Assembly: GCA_023424965.1 (NCBI GenBank)
Contig: JAFADI010000184.1
Coordinates: 1-15,453 of the forward strand
Length of the DNA stretch: 15,453 bases
Direction: 5' to 3'
Source of the DNA: Bacillota bacterium
GTDB lineage: Bacteria; Bacillota; Clostridia; Acetivibrionales; JAFADI01
Shown in pieces: positions 13,828 through 15,453 of the stretch. Numbering within the stretch: the stretch's first letter is position 1; the number at the start of each line of letters is the position of its first letter. The notes under the pieces are model-generated. The model saw only the letters and a list, made by a program, of their open reading frames with translations. It ran no database searches and was not told the origin of the DNA. A program made the translations under genes and the position numbers.

Positions 13828-15453
13828 TTAGTACTTCCCGAACTCCCTGTCGCTTAAGGCAATCTTTTTATGCTTTGGCGCCCCTTCTGCGTGTGCTTCA
13901 TTTAAAGGTACCGCCGGAGTTTTTTTCTTTTGAGGCATGTTCTCAAGCATTTTCAGCACTTCCGGGTTTATATCTTCAAATTCCCTGTATGAAAAACTGT
14001 TGATCCTTTTCAGCTTGAACTTGCTCACCTGCTCCTTCAGAAGTTCGGCCTGGCCCGAGAGTTCTTCGCTGGCTGCGGCGCTTTCCTGGGAAGTTGCGGA
14101 ATTGGTTTGCACCACCTGGGATACCTGCATGATCCCCTGGTTGACCTGGGTAATTCCCGTGGCCTGTTCATTTGAAGCGATGGCAATGTTGTTTACCAGC
14201 ATGGCCGCCTTCGTTATGCCTTCCACAATTGCATTGAGGGCCTCTGCCGTGCTGTTGGCAATTTTCGTGCCTCCTTCCGCCTTCTTGATGGAGCCTTCGA
14301 TCATATCGGTGGTTTCCTTGGCGGCATTTGCCGACCTTGCGGCGAGATTCCGCACCTCTTCCGCCACCACGGCAAAGCCTTTTCCGTGCTGTCCGGCCCT
14401 TGCGGCTTCCACTGCCGCATTCAGCGCCAGGATGTTGGTCTGGAAGGCGATGTCGTCGATCACCTTTATTACCTTGGATATGCTGCTGGAGGCATTGTTG
14501 ATTTCTTCCATGGCCTTTAGCATTTCCTTCATCTGGTTGTTGCCCTGTACGGCTTTTTCTTTGGCGTTTTCCGCCAATGAATTGGCCTGGTTGGCATTTT
14601 CGGCATTCTGTCTTGTCTGTGCGGAAATTTCTTCGATGGAAGCCGTCAATTCCTCGATGGAGCTGGCCTGCTCCGTGGCTCCCTGGGAGAGGGCCATGCT
14701 TGAATCGGACACCTGTTTTGCTCCCGTTGCCACCTGCTCCGCTGCCGAATTGATATTGCTCATGACATCGTTAATGTTTTCAACCATCTTCTTAAAGGCT
14801 TGCGCCAGCACTCCCACTTCGTCCTGGGCAGTACTGCTGACAGTTACATCCAGGTTTCCGTCGGCAATTTGTCCTGCAGCCTGTACAAGCTGGTTCAAGG
14901 GCCTGGCAATAATCCTGGAGATAAATAGGCCCAGAGCGACCGACAGGATTACAGCAATGGCAACAAACACCAGCATCGTAATGATGGACGTATGCGCGGA
15001 TGCATCGTTTGTACTGGATCTTACGCCTGCATCCGCCACTTTCATTTCCTTCATTTTATCGATCGCGTCCTGGACGGCAATCGCCGCCTTCGCCGCATCG
15101 CCTTTCAAAAGCCCTTTGGCCTCTTCGTGCCTGTTCTGCCGGGCCAGTTCTATGATTTTCTCCCTGTAGGGCGTATATGCGGTGAGGCTTTTTTGATACT
15201 CCTGGTATGCCGCCTTCATCTCGTTGGAGATTACGGTCTTTTCATACTCGGCCATCGCAGTCTCCAAGTCTTTGTCTCTGTCGCCGATGTTGGCTGCTTC
15301 GGTCTCCACCTCCGCATTGTTCTGTGCTGTAATCATATCCCGCAGATGCACCCGGGACCTCTGGTATGCCGTGGAGGCATCGCTGATATAGGAAATGGGC
15401 ACCGTCATTTTCTCATATAACTCCGTATCCAGCTTGTTCATCGACGTGATGTT
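13828..15453 (-). CDS. Methyl-accepting chemotaxis protein (N-terminus cut by window edge)
   Basis: Membrane receptor that signals to CheA and CheW to steer motility. 541 residues are visible and the frame stays open to the right edge (NITSMNKLD), so the true start and the first membrane segment lie outside; the ATG at 15441 is internal. Seen: an extracytoplasmic four-helix-bundle type sensor (to about residue 150 counting from that ATG), a membrane segment (about 152-175), a HAMP linker (IARPLNQLVQAAGQIADGNL), then the long coiled-coil signalling domain with the conserved tip DIAFQTNILALNAAVEAARA and GKGFAVVAEEVRNLAARSA. Methylation-type Glu and Gln residues occur in the coiled coil. After the coiled coil comes a tail of about 60 residues rich in Lys, Pro and Ala, without the NWETF-like pentapeptide. 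The ligand is unknown. Confidence 0.95.
   Translation of the reverse strand, partial: NITSMNKLDTELYEKMTVPISYISDASTAYQRSRVHLRDMITAQNNAEVETEAANIGDRDKDLETAMAEYEKTVISNEMKAAYQEYQKSLTAYTPYREKIIELARQNRHEEAKGLLKGDAAKAAIAVQDAIDKMKEMKVADAGVRSSTNDASAHTSIITMLVFVAIAVILSVALGLFISRIIARPLNQLVQAAGQIADGNLDVTVSSTAQDEVGVLAQAFKKMVENINDVMSNINSAAEQVATGAKQVSDSSMALSQGATEQASSIEELTASIEEISAQTRQNAENANQANSLAENAKEKAVQGNNQMKEMLKAMEEINNASSSISKVIKVIDDIAFQTNILALNAAVEAARAGQHGKGFAVVAEEVRNLAARSANAAKETTDMIEGSIKKAEGGTKIANSTAEALNAIVEGITKAAMLVNNIAIASNEQATGITQVNQGIMQVSQVVQTNSATSQESAAASEELSGQAELLKEQVSKFKLKRINSFSYREFEDINPEVLKMLENMPQKKKTPAVPLNEAHAEGAPKHKKIALSDREFGKY

Noticed and set aside
13937..15169. A 410-codon plus-strand frame opposite the chemotaxis gene, seemingly a multi-pass membrane protein
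   Set aside because: The apparent hydrophobicity is an antisense effect of Ala-, Glu- and Gln-rich coiled-coil codons. The minus strand encodes an unmistakable MCP.

Overview
The window looks like chromosomal DNA of an anaerobic, probably spore-forming Firmicute of the class Clostridia. This is inferred from the gene content (a CwlD-like amidase, PF04748 and NodB-type deacetylases, nickel-pincer cofactor genes), strong AGGAGG-type ribosome binding sites and TATAAT-type promoters. Base composition is moderate. I do not assign a genus. No rRNA, tRNA, CRISPR array, prophage or insertion sequence with a transposase is visible.

Left part (1-2285, minus strand): a three-gene cell-wall operon. It encodes a membrane-anchored CwlD-like N-acetylmuramoyl-L-alanine amidase, a divergent polysaccharide deacetylase, and a NodB-type deacetylase lipoprotein that runs off the left edge. 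A possible sporulation (sigma-E-like) promoter lies upstream of the amidase. Divergent from it, on the plus strand, is a complete ADP-glucose glycogen synthase (glgA, 2455-3906). It ends in a hairpin terminator shared with the convergent operon that follows.

Centre (3954-8798, minus strand): one transcription unit in the order larE, DUF2520 Rossmann protein, larB, larC, TIGR01212 radical SAM protein. It starts at an extended -10 promoter just upstream of larE. LarB, LarE and LarC make the nickel-pincer nucleotide (NPN) cofactor of lactate racemase and related LarA enzymes, but no larA is in the window. The genes are tightly packed (ATGA and TAAATG junctions), except that a 124-bp inverted-repeat element begins one base after the larB stop codon and separates larB from larC. 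Upstream of larE is a monocistronic ppnP-type nucleoside phosphorylase gene with its own promoter and terminator.

Right part: a plus-strand gene (9503-12469) encodes an exported 988-residue protein that I cannot assign. It has a copper-amine-oxidase-N-like (stalk) domain followed by duplicated PsbP-like modules. It converges through a perfect 11-bp bidirectional terminator on prfB (12517-13639, minus), which has the in-frame UGA and +1 programmed frameshift typical of release factor 2, plus a hairpin in its 5' leader. A methyl-accepting chemotaxis protein truncated at the right edge (13828-15453, minus) completes the window.

The most interesting parts are the lar operon with its two passenger genes of unknown function, the palindromic element inside it, the large exported protein, and the prfB leader and recoding site.
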